64,000 bases of DNA from Sipunculus nudus (GCA_026874595.1 CM049309.1:95194723-95258722), one strand, 5' to 3'; numbered from the stretch's first letter, positions 37,655 through 49,649 are shown. Notes: a model not told the origin generated them from the sequence alone. Program-made: numbers and translations.

Positions 37655-39756
37655 ACCTTTTAAAACTGGACATAGTTATATATCTGATCCTGTATTAGAA
37701 CTCCGGGACATAGTAATATATGGGATCCCCTGTTAGACCTCCGGGACATAGTTATATATCTGATCCTGTGTTAGACCTCCGGGACATAGTTATACATCTG
37801 ATCCTGTGTTAGACCTCCGGGACATAGTTATATATGGGATCCTCTGTTAGACCTCCGGAATATAGTTATACATCTGATCCTGTGTTAGACCTCCGGGACA
37901 TAGTTATACATCTGATCCTGTATTTGACCTCCGGGACATAGTTATATATGGGATCCTGTGTTAGACCTCCGGGACATAGTTATACATCTGATCCTGAGTT
38001 AGACCTCCGGGACATAGTTATACATCTGATGCTGTGTTAGACCTCCGGGACATAGTTATATATGGGATCCTGTGTTAGACCTCCGGGACATAGTTATATA
38101 TGGGATCTTGTGTTAGACCTCCGGGACATAGTTATACATCTGATGCTGTGTTAGACCTCCGGGACATAGTTATACATCTGATCCTGTATTTGACCTCCGG
38201 GACATAGTTATATATGGGATCCTGTGTTAGACCTCCGGGACATAGTTATACATCTGATCCTGAGTTAGACCTCCGGGACATAGTTATACATCTGATGCTG
38301 TGTTAGACCTCCGGGACATAGTTATATATGGGATCCTGTGTTAGACCTCCGGGACATAGTTATATATGGGATCTTGTGTTAGACCTCCGGGACATAGTTA
38401 TACATCTGATGCTGTGTTAGACCTCCGGGACATAGTTATACATCTGATCCTGTGTTAGACCTCCGGGACATAGTTATACATCTGATCCTGTATTTGACCT
38501 CCGGGACATAGTTATATATGGGATCCTGTGTTAGACCTCCGGGACATAGTTATACATCTGATCCTGAGTTAGACCTCCGGGACATAGTTATACATCTGAT
38601 CCTGTATTTGACCTCCGGGACATAGTTATATATGGGATCCTGTGTTAGACCTCCGGGACATAGTTATACATCTGATCCTGAGTTAGACCTCCGGGACATA
38701 GTTATACATCTGATGCTGTGTTAGACCTCCGGGACATAGTTATATATGGGATCCTGTGTTAGACCTCTGGGACATAGTTATATATGGGATCCTGTGTTAG
38801 ACCTCCGGGACATAGTTATACATCTGATCCTGAGTTAGACCTCCGGGACATAGTTATACATCTGATGCTGTGTTAGACCTCCGGGACATAGTTATACATC
38901 TGATCCTGTATTTGACCTCCGGGACATAGTTATATATGGGATCCTGTGTTAGACCTCCGGGACATAGTTATACATCTGATCCTGAGTTAGACCTCCGGGA
39001 CATAGTTATACATCTGATGCTGTGTTAGACCTCCGGGACATAGTTATATATGGGATCCTGTGTTAGACCTCCGGGACATAGTTATATATGGGATCTTGTG
39101 TTAGACCTCCGGGACATAGTTATACATCTGATGCTGTGTTAGACCTCCGGGACATAGTTATACATCTGATGCTGTGTTAGACCTCCGGGACATAGTTATA
39201 CATCTGATCCTGAGTTAGACCTCCGGGACATAGTTATACATCTGATCCTGTGTTAGACCTCCGGGACATAGTTATACATCTGATCCTGTATTTGACCTCC
39301 GGGACATAGTTATATATGGGATCCTGTGTTAGACCTCCGGGACATAGTTATACATCTGATCCTGAGTTAGACCTCCGGGACATAGTTATACATCTGATCC
39401 TGTGTTAGACCTCCGGGACATAGCTATACATCTGATCCTGTGTTAGACCTCCGGGACATAGTTATACATCTGATGCTGTGTTAGACCTCCGGGACATAGT
39501 TATACATCTGATCCTGTATTAGACCTCCGGGACATAGCTAATATGGGATCCTGTGTTACACCTCCGGGACATAGTTATACATCTGATCATGTGTTAGACC
39601 TCCGGGACATAGTTATACATCTGATCCTGTATTAGACCTCCGGGACTTAGTTATATATGGGATCCTGTGTTAGACCTCCGGGACATAGTTATACATCTGA
39701 TCCTGTGTTAGACCTCCGGGACATAGTTATATATGGGATCTTGTGTTAGACCTCCG
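37655..39756. repeat. 38-bp minisatellite, about 55 copies
   Basis: The unit is CTGTGTTAGACCTCCGGGAC then ATAGTTATACATCTGATC. Diagnostic variants are TATATATGGGATCC, CTGAGTTAG, GATGCTG and TATTTGACC. TATTTGACC recurs at about 37920, 38186, 38490, 38604, 38908 and 39288, at multiples of 38 (7, 8, 3, 8 and 10 units), showing multi-unit duplication. Confidence 0.97.
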
Positions 39757-40500
39757 TATGATGTAGTATGCCCCTTGCTATCAAAACTACACGTTTGCTA
39801 ACTTAGTGATGACGCGAACGCTCTGAATGGCAGGTACTATTGTAGAGCTAATGATAATGCGTGCGGGGGGTGGGGGGGGGGGGGCTTCTTAATATGTATA
39901 GACGCGCTCTGATAGGAGTCATGGATTGTTAGCTTGGGTCATGTGACTTTTTGTATCGTTAATGAAAGAAAGAATGTTGGGCGAGTTTTAACGGGAAAAT
40001 ATAGAAGAGTGATTTACAAACAATACCGAGGGGACGTACGTTCTGTGACGATCTTTAGGTGGAGCACACGTGAGCATAATCTGTGTCTGAGAATCATTAA
40101 TATGAGTATTAAACGTCTAGAGGAAGGCAGGCGTTCCATGCACATTGTTATACTTGCTGTGTTACTATCTGACCCATTTCCCTTATGAGAGTCTCACACA
40201 CTGGTGCGAAACTGAACAGTAATAATATAAAGTCATGCTGTGTTTTCGCTATCTAGCTCTCTGTCGTCAATTTTCAGTTTCTGCAAAACAATTTATAAAA
40301 TATGTGTGTGTGTGTGTATGTTTTTGTGTTTTGCTCAGTTCGCGTTACACTGGGACATCAATAATGCAGTCTTTGCCTATAGTTAATCCGTCCATTTGGC
40401 TGCTGTTTAACTACTTAGGTAATGTCGCACAGTATACACACAAAATGTTTTCCAGCTGTAGCTTCTACCTCTTTTGTAAGCGCTTATCTTAGATAACTTC
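39757..40500. other. Intergenic with interrupted poly-G
   Basis: No supported gene. Interrupted G run (GGGGGGTGGGG...) at about 39865-39884 and a short GT run near 40303-40318. Confidence 0.45.
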
Positions 40501-40673
40501 GTCATGTCGGAAGTCGAAGGGACCCTCAGAAAAATTCGACACATCCGAGGTTCGACACAAGCGAATTTTATTTGTTAATAATTTAACAAGAGTTGTCCGA
40601 TGTATCGAGTCTGTAACTGCGACATAAGCGGGGTATTCGACTTAAGTGAGTTTGACACAACGAGGTTTCACTG
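40501..40673 (-). mobile_element. MITE fragment ending in CAGTGAAACCTCG
   Basis: Read on the minus strand the segment starts CAGTGAAACCTCGTTGTGTC and continues with repeated TCGACATAA/TCGAACC-like words. Its terminal ten bases CAGTGAAACC are the same as the right terminus of the element at 43032-44252. No matching inverted end is seen at the left, so it is probably truncated. An AT/GT microsatellite abuts it at 40674-40709. Confidence 0.5.
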
Positions 40674-40708
<35 letters not shown>

Positions 40709-40709
40709 A

Positions 40710-43031
40710 TAGCAGGTAATAGTTGTCTCGAGATTTTCTTGTTATAAGGTTTAAATAATATCCGAACATTATTATCACTCGGACAGATCGTGATAAATGT
40801 GATTTGTTATCGGTTGATTGCAGATATTTTGAGGATAGTGTCGAAAGTTCACGGTAATCAGTGGTGTAAACAATGGGTTGTTTATATCTAGTCGTGAGAC
40901 TGTCAACACGTACACAAGTCTTGATTAGATATGTCTGTGTCTGAGATGTGTAGAGGACTGATCAGGGACAAAGGGCCTACTCCTGACTATAAGGCAGTGA
41001 TAAAACCTGCAGTATTAAATCAGAGGTCAGAGATCAGAGAGCAGTTTACAATGATCTAGTACCATTTACGTGCATGCCTAAGTATATCGTCGCGTGTGAT
41101 GTGTTGTCAAATAGCTGGACATAAGTGATCATTAAATGTACAAGTTAATAACTTTACCAGCATGTAGGTATTTTAATATAGTGAACACATCAATAAATAT
41201 ACAAAATCAATGTTTTTTTTTCGTTCAGAATTGTTTTATAAAAATAGAAATAAACCTTTCGAGTACAATAATTGGGTGGGAATCCCAAACCAACTAGCCA
41301 TAATTAAACAGGATACAACTCTAAAGTCACTGCATGAGCCTTAAAAATAAAAGTAAATGAGGTAAAAATATCATATGAGGGAGATAACTCGCGGCATCAC
41401 TTTTTCGACTCTCTTTCCACATGCAGACATTATCATATTCTGTATGACCTTTTTTTCAGAATAACATTGATACCATGGTGCCCAGCTCTTACTCTTCATG
41501 TATATTTAATGTGCTTAACCTCCCGTTCTGTTCAGCTTTTTCTGTTTACGCTTTATATATAATAAATATTTACAGGCTATATGAGCCAGCCCACAAGTTC
41601 AAGGTCGCGCAGTAGCAATGGCAGATGGGCCAGAGGGCGCAATAGTCAAGGTAGGACGGACCGTAAGATGTCACTATTAGGTCTGCGCATGTGTGGCATC
41701 CATCGACGTCAACGGATTACATCAGCGTTTCTGCCAACACCTAATAATTAATTCAATCATAAAAAGGACTTTATACTGATTGTATGGGTACAATATGCAG
41801 AAAAAGGCTAAAGTACTTAGGTTGTATTCTGGAGAATTAAGATACATTTTACAGATTATTTTACCATTTTTGGCAGAAACGTTGATGATGGCAGAACCTT
41901 TTTCAGTACGGATTTTGAGAGGACATCACTAATCTTAGTTCGTCTTTTGTAGTTCCACTGACCATCAGTTTCCTGCATGCATTACATTTGGTATATTTAT
42001 GAATGTTACTGACCCCGGTGACCGTCGTATTGTACACTGTGGGTGCATGCTGGATATATGCTTTCTTTGATTCATAACCCTTCATAATATTTGAACTTTC
42101 CCCTCTCTAATTATTCTTAATACCTGTATATATATAACACTGACGGTTAATTTTATTTCACAACTAAACAACATTAACAGGCCGTTAACAGGACGAGTAA
42201 GAGTTTATATACCTGTCCTGTTAAGATTATTATGTCACATACGCGTTTAGAATACATTTGAAAATCAACAATGGTGCCATCTGGGGGTTGTAAAATGAAG
42301 CACACATAGCTCGAGCCCAGAAGCGAATGCAAACATTGCATGATGATATCTTTATAAACATGAAAACTCTAAAAATGAAACCTAAACCCAGCAGTCTATA
42401 ATGTTTCTAGAAAATGTTTTCTGCTTAAAATGAGGGCTCATATTTAAAGAAAATTGGGTTTGTTAGCTTTGAAGAAAGCAACACATTATATTTGCTTTAA
42501 ACTTACGCATGTTCATACTTTCAGCAGATAATGTTTCGCATATTTTATCAGAGAATAATATTCAATCAGTCTGTTTTATGTTCTTGTATAGGCTTTAATA
42601 AACGGTCCTTTTCATGTTGTGGAAAACCGACAGATTTTACACAATCGTATATGTTAATCAATCATTCAATTATTAATAATATTATGTTTCTTACAACAAG
42701 CAATAAATCTACCCTGTCTAAAACTGTGAATGAACTATTCAGTAATAATGCATCTACGTTGGTGGGAAGAATAATTTCATTATTTTTATCTGATATTATG
42801 ATCTCCTTTTCCATTTGTTATTTTTTTCAGGTATGACTGACAGAATTCTAAATGGTTGTATTTGTATCTAGTTTTAAACGCTGGATTCCGTAATGTTCTT
42901 TTACACAATATTACGAGGGTGTCCACGTTACAAACACCCTTGGGGATTGGGGCCGGGGGGGGGGGGGGGGCTAAACAATGAAATCTGTCAGAGATGGGTT
43001 TATCATCATTTATTGGCACCCGCCACAAATG
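40710..43031. other. Intergenic upstream of the Ly6 locus
   Basis: No signal-peptide exon of the Ly6 gene could be identified here, although it might lie in this stretch or further upstream. An open frame at 42531-42836 lacks a signal peptide or recognised domain. A run of 16 G lies at about 42955-42970. Confidence 0.45.
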
Positions 43032-44252
43032 CAGTGGAACCTGTCTAATATGACCACCTGTCTAATAAGACTATCTGTCTAATAAAACCAACTGTCTAAT
43101 AAGACCATCTGTCTTATAAGACCATCCGTCTAATAAGACCATCTGTCTAATAAAACCAACTGTCTTATAAGACCACCTGTCTAATAAGACCATCTGTCTA
43201 ATAAGACCACCTGTCTAATAAGACCACCTGTCTGATAAGACCATCTGTCTAATAAGACCACCTGTCTAATAAGACCATCTGTCTTATAAGACCAACTGTC
43301 TTATAAGACCATCTGTCTAATAAGACCAACTGTCTAATAAAACCAACTGTCTAATAAGACCATCTGTCTAATAAGACCATCTGTCTAATAAGACCATCTG
43401 TCTAATAAGACCATCTGTCTAATAAAACCAACTGTCTAATAAGACCATCTGTCTAATAAGACCATCTGTCTTATAAGACCATCTGTCTAATAAGACCATC
43501 TGTCTAATAAGACCATCTGTCTAATAAAACCAACTGTCTAATAAGACCATCTGTCTAATAAGACCATCTGTCTAATAAAACCAACTGTCTGATAAGACCA
43601 TCTGTCTAATAAGACCATCTGTCTAATAAGACCATCTGTCTAATAAGACCACCTGTCTAATAAGACCACCTGTCTTATAAGACCACCTGTCTGATAAGAC
43701 CACCTGTCTGATAAGACCACCTGTCTAATAAGACCACCTGTCTAATAAGACCACCTGTCTAATAAGACACTCTGTCTAATAAGACCATCTGTCTAATAAA
43801 ACCATCTGTCTCATAAGACCATCTGTCTCATAAGACCATCTGTCTAATAAGACCATCTGTCTAATAAGACCATCTGTCTAATAAAACCAACTGTCTAATA
43901 AGACCATCTGTCTAATAAGACAACCTGTCCAATAAGACCACCTGTCTTATAAGACCACATGTCTAATAAGACCGCCTGTCTAATAGGACCACCTGTCTTA
44001 TAAGACCATCTGTCTAACAAGACCGCCTGTCTAACAAGACCGCCGGTCTAACAAGACCGCCTGTCTTATAAGGCCATCTGTCATATAAGACCGCCTGTTT
44101 ATTAAGACCATCTGTCTATTAAGACCACCCTTGGGAACCAAAAGCATTCACGTTCCACATTGGTTATAATTGACATGTCTAATAAGTCCACTAGTGAATT
44201 AAGACCTCATTTGGCCAGTCCAATGGGTGGTCGCATAACACGGGTTTCACTG
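43032..44252. mobile_element. Terminal-inverted-repeat element with expanded interior
   Basis: The left end CAGTGGAACCTGTCTAATAT (43032 onward) is complementary to the right end, which closes with ATAACACGGGTTTCACTG at 44252. About 19 of 25 bases pair, and both ends continue with the TGACCA/TGGTC pair. TA follows the right end and TG precedes the left, possibly a decayed TA duplication as in Tc1/mariner-type elements (inference). Nearly all the interior is the 17-bp tandem array. Confidence 0.65.
43041..44127. repeat. 17-bp minisatellite, about 64 copies
   Basis: The unit is CTGTCTAATAAGACCAT, with variants AAAACCAAC, TTATAAGACC and ACCAC. It begins inside the left inverted terminus of the surrounding element (CTGTCTAATATGACCAC), so the unit looks like a multiplied piece of that terminus. 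Confidence 0.97.
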
Positions 44253-44464
44253 TATGTAGCATAATGTAATGAGGTGTATTCATGTTTCAGGAAAAATGCC
44301 GCAGTATGTCTGCTGAGTTTCTTGGGAGTTGGCGAAATTGAAACTGAATGACAGAAATATTATTTTCAGGCACCACGAAAAGTAAAGTTACAAGGTACCT
44401 GAAAATAAATGAAAGATAGTGAGCAAAACAGCATTTCTTCAATCACAGTATTTTCCGATTCCAG

Positions 44465-44649
44465 CTGGCTATGGATACGGCCAGGAAATGAACAATGGAG
44501 TGGATTACACGCATACCGTGGAAGAGGAAGTCACGTGTTACCGGTGTATATATCATGTTGTGAAAGGACAGGTGTCCGGAAAATCCAGTTGTTATGAACG
44601 GTTTAGACCCAGCATAGCTTCAGAGGAGACCTGTCATGGCAGCTGCTAT
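44465..44649 (+). CDS. Ly6/uPAR domain exon, N-terminal half (five cysteines)
   Basis: Internal exon of a Ly6/uPAR three-finger surface protein. It follows an acceptor TTTCCGATTCCAG and ends at a strong donor GTGAGT (44650). It begins with the last two bases of a codon and ends in phase 0, encoding 61 full codons. After an acidic lead (GQEMNNGVDYTHTVEEE) come the first five Ly6 cysteines in TCYRC, SSC, ETC and GSCY. The exon has no start codon of its own in phase, so a signal-peptide exon ending after one codon base must lie upstream; I could not find it. An AT microsatellite starts about 47 bases after the donor. Ly6 proteins are usually GPI-anchored extracellular proteins that bind receptors or other surface partners; the partner here is unknown. 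The splice-site calls are predictions. Confidence 0.75.
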
Positions 44650-44692
44650 GTGAGTGATTCTTTAATTAACCATTTACTTCTATTTAAGCATG

Positions 44693-44696
<4 letters not shown>

Positions 44697-44761
<65 letters not shown>
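44697..44761. repeat. AT dinucleotide microsatellite in Ly6 intron
   Basis: Perfect AT run of about 65 bases, close behind the splice donor of the Ly6 N-terminal exon. Confidence 0.97.
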
Positions 44762-44763
<2 letters not shown>

Positions 44764-45277
44764 AATTTCAGATGTATTTGTGGTACTAAGACCTTAACGT
44801 TTACCTTTCGTTATACTTGATTTGCCTATTTGGCGTCAGTGTTTGATGGGGTTAATAAGAGAAAGTAAATTTCTGTTAATTTTACACAAGTTCCACAAAA
44901 AAATAGCTCTGATAGAATACAGAGGATAAATTAGTGGACCCACGTAGATGTGGATGATAGCGTTGATCAATACAGTTATAATCACAGTGTTCTGTTGTTT
45001 CTACTAGTGCTGTTCCTGCTACACTCACGCTGCCTGTACTACTGTACCCTCGCTTTTCTCGCTACTGCTATCAGCTTTACTTTCTTTATCTCAATACTCA
45101 TACTAATGTTCATCCGATAACTTTAACAACTCACTCTATATATCTACAAAGAGAATAAAAAAAAGAGACACAGTTTTACATTCAAACTGGATTTAGACAA
45201 ACATTAACCAACACTGACCAAGAATATATTTGTCCTGGACCTCCATCGGGTGACTTCCGTTGTTTCCTTGGTTACAG

Positions 45278-45490
45278 AAGACCTACATGGTGACAAATAC
45301 CAGTTTCATCTACAGCCGGGGATGTATGCTCAGTTGTGTCGATCACACTCAGCGGAATCTGGTCACTCGTTGCTGCAACCGTAGACTCTGTAACGATGAT
45401 TCCAGCTCCAGTCCCCTGCAGCCCTGTTTGTGCATTTTATTCCTGGCTTCTGTTTTGTCGGCAATACTGACTGATGGTCCCGTGAAGTGA
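45278..45490 (+). CDS. Ly6/uPAR terminal exon A, C-terminal half
   Basis: The acceptor CCTTGGTTACAG is followed by AAG in phase 0, matching the donor at 44650. The 70 residues begin KTYMVTNTSF and carry the last five Ly6 cysteines: RGC, LSC, the CC pair and CN (RCCNRRLCN). A serine-rich spacer (DDSSSS) and a hydrophobic tail LCILFLASVLSAILT follow, then a stop. The spacer and tail fit a GPI-anchor signal or a C-terminal membrane segment. An N-glycosylation sequon NTS is present. Joined to the upstream exon it gives ten cysteines in canonical Ly6 order. An AATAAA lies at 45700-45705. It is the closest of three paralogous terminal exons and so the default partner. Confidence 0.8.
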   Translation, partial: KTYMVTNTSFIYSRGCMLSCVDHTQRNLVTRCCNRRLCNDDSSSSPLQPCLCILFLASVLSAILTDGPVK

Positions 45491-45699
45491 CACTTGTTAT
45501 AGTCTTATCCTCAGTAGCTAAAGATGTTTCGAGAGTCGCCATCAAGAATCGTTTCCATGGCTAAAAAATCAGTGTACATGACGTAATGTTACCATGGATA
45601 CAAATGTTTGTCATAATATACATACGTATCATGGCTATGAAATAATTTATTTTAACAAATGTTTATACATATGTTAAATTTCCCATAAAAGGGTATGTA

Positions 45700-45705
45700 A
45701 ATAAA
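45700..45705 (+). terminator. Polyadenylation signal for Ly6 exon A
   Basis: AATAAA 209 bases after the stop of exon A. Confidence 0.55.
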
Positions 45706-47907
45706 ATACCTATATCGTTTGTTTAAAGAACAGCTCAGTTGGTGTCCTGAGCTCAATTATTTTCCGTCCATCTTTTAAGATCTGCGAACCTTATGCTTCA
45801 AATGTTATGGCATGCGTTATGTTTGAGTTTGGTGTGACCTGATAATGAAAGTGATGTTATGTGAATACCTGTAGCGTTAGGCCAGTCACTGTTACCCAAT
45901 GGATAATATATAATAGTTATCTTTGACTCAATTATTGATTATGTAAATTTTTTTTCATATAAAGTCCACTGCCAACAAATGTTGAACCAAAGTTGTCTGC
46001 GGATCAAGTTGTAACAAGTTAATATGAAAAATATCAAATGTTTATTTTTTCTTTTCATATGCTAACCACATGTTTATAATATTGTTAAATAGCCAGTTAA
46101 AGACATGTTTCATACATGATTATTTTTTTCTGTGAATGTTGTGGCTTTGTTGAAAATAATTGTTTTGTATATACATTTGTCAAAGTATGAGCACTAAAAT
46201 GAAATTATTTCTTTGATAAAGTTGTACGTTTAATTTGGGTATGAGGATTTGGTGTCAATTTAGTGAAGGCAGTGAAAGTGAGGTTATTTACCTTTTTACA
46301 ATTGTGAACGTTTTGGGTGGAAGATCAGAAGCGATTACAATCGTCCAGACTAGGTCCATTCATATAAAAGAAACAGAGTTCAAACCACAGCATATTAATA
46401 AAAAGGAAACATAATTCAAACCTCAGCATATTAACATAAAAGAAAATATAATTTAAACCACAGCATATAAATAGAAAAGAAACATAGTTAAAAAACAGCA
46501 AATGCATTATAAAGATTGAACTATAAAAAACTTATTGACTAAGTTAAATAAAAATTATTTACGAAGTTGAAACTAAGTTAAGTAAGAGTTAAGTAAGTAA
46601 TCAGTAGAAAGAGGCAATCTAAATTAATCAAAAATATACAGACGCAGTCTCAACCATGAGGAATGCCTTCAGACCAAACTACTTATAAGAAGTAGCTCAA
46701 AGTGCTAAAACAATACATTGTGATTATAACCGTTATAACCTTTATATGCTAGAAAACCAGCGGAATAGCTATAACTAGCAATACAATGAGGTTTAGTACA
46801 CAATGAGGTTTAGTAAAACACTTGGTTTGTGAGAAGCAAGCATTTGCACTTTGTGCCCGTCAGTGAGTGAAATATTCAACAGAAGGTTTGAACTCTGAAC
46901 GGTTTTCAAAGAAACGTTAACAGCCTGATGACGTATCTGCCGAGCCTGAGCTAGAACAATATGAAGGAAGGTCAAAGGTCAAGCACTACGGGACGGAAGG
47001 GGACTCGCAGGACAAAATGGTGAAATCTCTGTAGAACCCACGACAAATGTAGATGATGATGTCTGGATGACGGGTTAATGACTCCCCATTATTCTTAGGT
47101 CCTTGGATATAAAATATCTAATACAGATGCTGTAATATACCTTATGGTAACCAGCATTCTTATTCAATAGACATTGCCTTCGACAAGCCTTAGGCCTATT
47201 CTTAAAATTTGAATTTTCAGTCCCCTTTTGCTCACCGGTCTAATTAAATGTTCATCAGGTAAGGTCGACAATCATGAATTTCACTCCCCACTCATGAACA
47301 ATATAGCTAGAAATGATTACATATCCCTAAGACCTAGCCCGTGACTAAGCCAAATATGAGTTATTATACTTGGTATCATTGTACCTGTAGTTATATTTAT
47401 TGATTCCTGTATCTCTCAACCTGTCTGGTGATGTTGCTCACCAAGGCCACACGAAGATGGCGGACATTAATAAGGAGCTCATGGCTCAGTCTGTGACCAA
47501 GTGGATAAAGGAAGCTCAACAGTGGAGGTTCAGGTGATAATAACTAAAAACAATATCTGTGCGAACAGAAACACTGATACTGCGGTACAAACAACATATA
47601 ACTTCAAAACTTTTATGAACATTATCACTAAAATACCTTTGTTTTTCAAATATTTTAAAAATGAATTTTTAATTTAAAAAAATGATATCCATGTATCCAA
47701 CAGTGTTTGTGCATCACGAAGTAATTAAATTCATAGACAACGGATATATTTACTATCCATGTACGGTGCTGATACGTGACGGGTATAACTTATATAATTA
47801 TTGCTTTAGTATTTATTTATTAATTCTTTGATTAGTATATTTTTCCCTCTTACTTCCATTACAATATCAAAACTATCACTTTACTAACATGAAGACTGTC
47901 ATCAGCA
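45706..47907. other. Intronic/intergenic sequence between Ly6 terminal exons A and B
   Basis: No second copy of the five-cysteine N-terminal Ly6 exon is seen in this stretch. The minus-strand frame near 46325-46507 is made of degenerate short repeats (CATATTAA and AAAAGAAAC words). One possible small exon is listed separately. Confidence 0.5.
47457..47533 (+). CDS. Possible small coding exon of unknown identity
   Basis: Starts AAGATGGCGGAC, a good context for translation start in animals. It reads MADINKELMAQSVTKWIKEA and a few more residues to a possible donor CAG|GTGATA; without splicing it stops one codon later. The frame is also open upstream to about 47389, after a CTGTAG acceptor-like site, so it could be an internal exon. 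The composition looks protein-like and amphipathic, but I do not recognise the family. It could be chance. Confidence 0.2.
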
Positions 47908-48045
47908 TGCTCTTCTTCCTTGGCGTTCTTTCTAGCTTTTTGTTTGTTTTTCTTTTTGCTTCCTTCGTTCTTTCTTTCTTTTATATATTTCTTTCTTTCC
48001 TTCTTCCTTTCTTTTCTTCTTTCTTTCTCTTCGTTCCTGGTTCTA
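47908..48045 (+). repeat. Polypyrimidine TTTC/TTCC tract upstream of Ly6 exon B
   Basis: About 140 bases almost entirely of C and T with TTTCTTTC and TTCCTTCTTCC words, ending about 200 bases before exon B. The frame across it (FFFLG...SSFLFVFL) is a low-complexity artefact, although its first residues resemble a signal peptide. Confidence 0.85.
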
Positions 48046-48246
48046 GTTCCCTTACAGCTTCCCCTTCAATCACCGTCATAGAATTTGACGATTACGCGAT
48101 TTGAAAATATGGATGAAATTTTTTCCCTAATGTAAAACTTGTTCTTTGAATGCTCAACCCAAATTCATATTTATGTTTCCATTCTTTTACCGTATCTAAC
48201 ACTTTGGTGCATTATTGGCTGAAATTCATTCTTTCTTTGGTTACAG

Positions 48247-48477
48247 AAAACATATATGGTGCAAGATAGCAACAGTTTTCTCTACACCCGCGGTTGTATA
48301 CCCAATTGTATTGAACACAATGAGAAGGACTTGGTCACCAAATGTTGTCGATCCAAACTGTGCAATGGCGCCACCTACGTCCATTTGACAAAACCATATT
48401 TGTACATTTCATTCCTCGTATCCGTGATATTTACTGCACTGCTGACCGGTAGAGGGCGGACGCTGCGTCTGTTATAG
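48247..48477 (+). CDS. Ly6/uPAR terminal exon B, C-terminal half
   Basis: The acceptor CTTTGGTTACAG is followed by AAA in phase 0. The 76 residues start KTYMVQDSNSFLYTRGC and keep all five C-terminal Ly6 cysteines: RGC, PNC, the CC pair and CNG (KCCRSKLCNG). A hydrophobic tail YLYISFLVSVIFTALLTG follows, ending in a basic GRTLRLL. It is clearly paralogous to exons A and C, with conserved positions KTY, RGC, H and KCC..LCN. An AATAAA lies at 49002-49007. No matching N-terminal exon lies between exon A and this one, so it can only complete a Ly6 domain by splicing from 44649 past exon A, unless an exon was missed. Confidence 0.75.
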   Translation, partial: KTYMVQDSNSFLYTRGCIPNCIEHNEKDLVTKCCRSKLCNGATYVHLTKPYLYISFLVSVIFTALLTGRGRTLRLL

Positions 48478-49647
48478 CTTCCGCGTGCTCATGACCTGAG
48501 GGTGCTGTCGTTTTAAGCATGGCAGATCAGTTGTCACGGGCACAAAACGGAGGCACGTTGAACATCTGAAACACTATGTGTTAAGTGATAAAGATTTCAC
48601 AGTTGTGATTGCAGAATATTTGTAGATTCTGACAACGGAGGCAGAAAAACCTCCTACAAGAATCGTGAACACACGTGCCAAAGTAGGTGAGAGTTACCTG
48701 CAGATGAATGGAGACCAAATCCAAGAAAATATGACTTTATATCAAGATCAATGCCTTAATATTTTAGTAGTATTCGAGGAACAAATCAGATTGTATAACA
48801 AACATCTACAATACACCCATTTACACAAAGCGATCTCAAGGGACCTTGTAATTGTGGAACCTATTTACATTGTACATGATTATGTGCGTTTGAACAGTTT
48901 TGGAAACTTGAGAAAGTCATTTAATATCTGTTGATCTTCTCAGTGCTATACCAGAATTTTGTAGTAGAAATTTAACCTGTCTGTAGTTTTTTATACCGAA
49001 TAATAAATACAATTTTTTGTGTAAAAAAAATAATAATATTGTTCAAGTTTTGTACAAAGCCTATCATGATAATAAAGACCTTTTTTGTATTCACGTGCAA
49101 CATCCAACGTCCATTTGGTACACACGCTTTCCAAACACTTTGCTGAGATTTTCTCTAGCGGACGTCAGGACTGATGTTGTTTGTCTTCACCAGGTGGCGC
49201 TCATCTACTTTCTGATTTATCTGTCTCTGTCCATGTCTAAAAGACCATTGCAGGATAAACAGAGTGGAGCTGGTTCTTTAAAATACGTGGATTATTTAAT
49301 GTAGAACCACTATCATGTATACAAAATACAATATGCTCTTTTTAATGTCTAATCGGGCAGTTGAACGGGTCAAACGGGGGTCAAATTAAACACAGTCCGG
49401 CGAGTGATAGAGAGACAGAGAGACCTGTGGTAGCGGAGTGATATCTGGTGGTGATTTCGCTGAGAGAAAGTGAAGTGAAATATCACGATTTGTTTCACCC
49501 AATGCACCGCAACATTCCAACTATACGCTATGCTGGCCTTAACGACGTACATACACTTTATAACTGCATCAGGGATCGCTTTTAAGCGTGTCAATCTAAT
49601 CTATGCACAGCGAGGCTTTGTGAATTATGTACTGGTGATTCAAAATG

Positions 49648-49649
<2 letters not shown>
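48478..49649. other. 3' flank of Ly6 exon B and intergenic sequence
   Basis: Probable 3' untranslated sequence runs to shortly after the AATAAA at 49002-49007. Frames at 48665-48934 and 49017-49304 have no recognisable domain. Confidence 0.45.
49002..49007 (+). terminator. Polyadenylation signal for Ly6 exon B
   Basis: AATAAA 524 bases after the stop of exon B, followed by a T-rich stretch and TTTTGTGT. Confidence 0.5.

Noticed and set aside
44419-44820. 133-codon frame as a complete gene
   Set aside because: Only 44465-44649 is protein-like. The ends run into intron sequence and an AT microsatellite (YIYIYI).
47889-48104. Signal-peptide-like frame before Ly6 exon B
   Set aside because: Mostly a polypyrimidine tract. 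Its end shows no donor in the phase needed by the Ly6 N-terminal exon, and it lies downstream of that exon.
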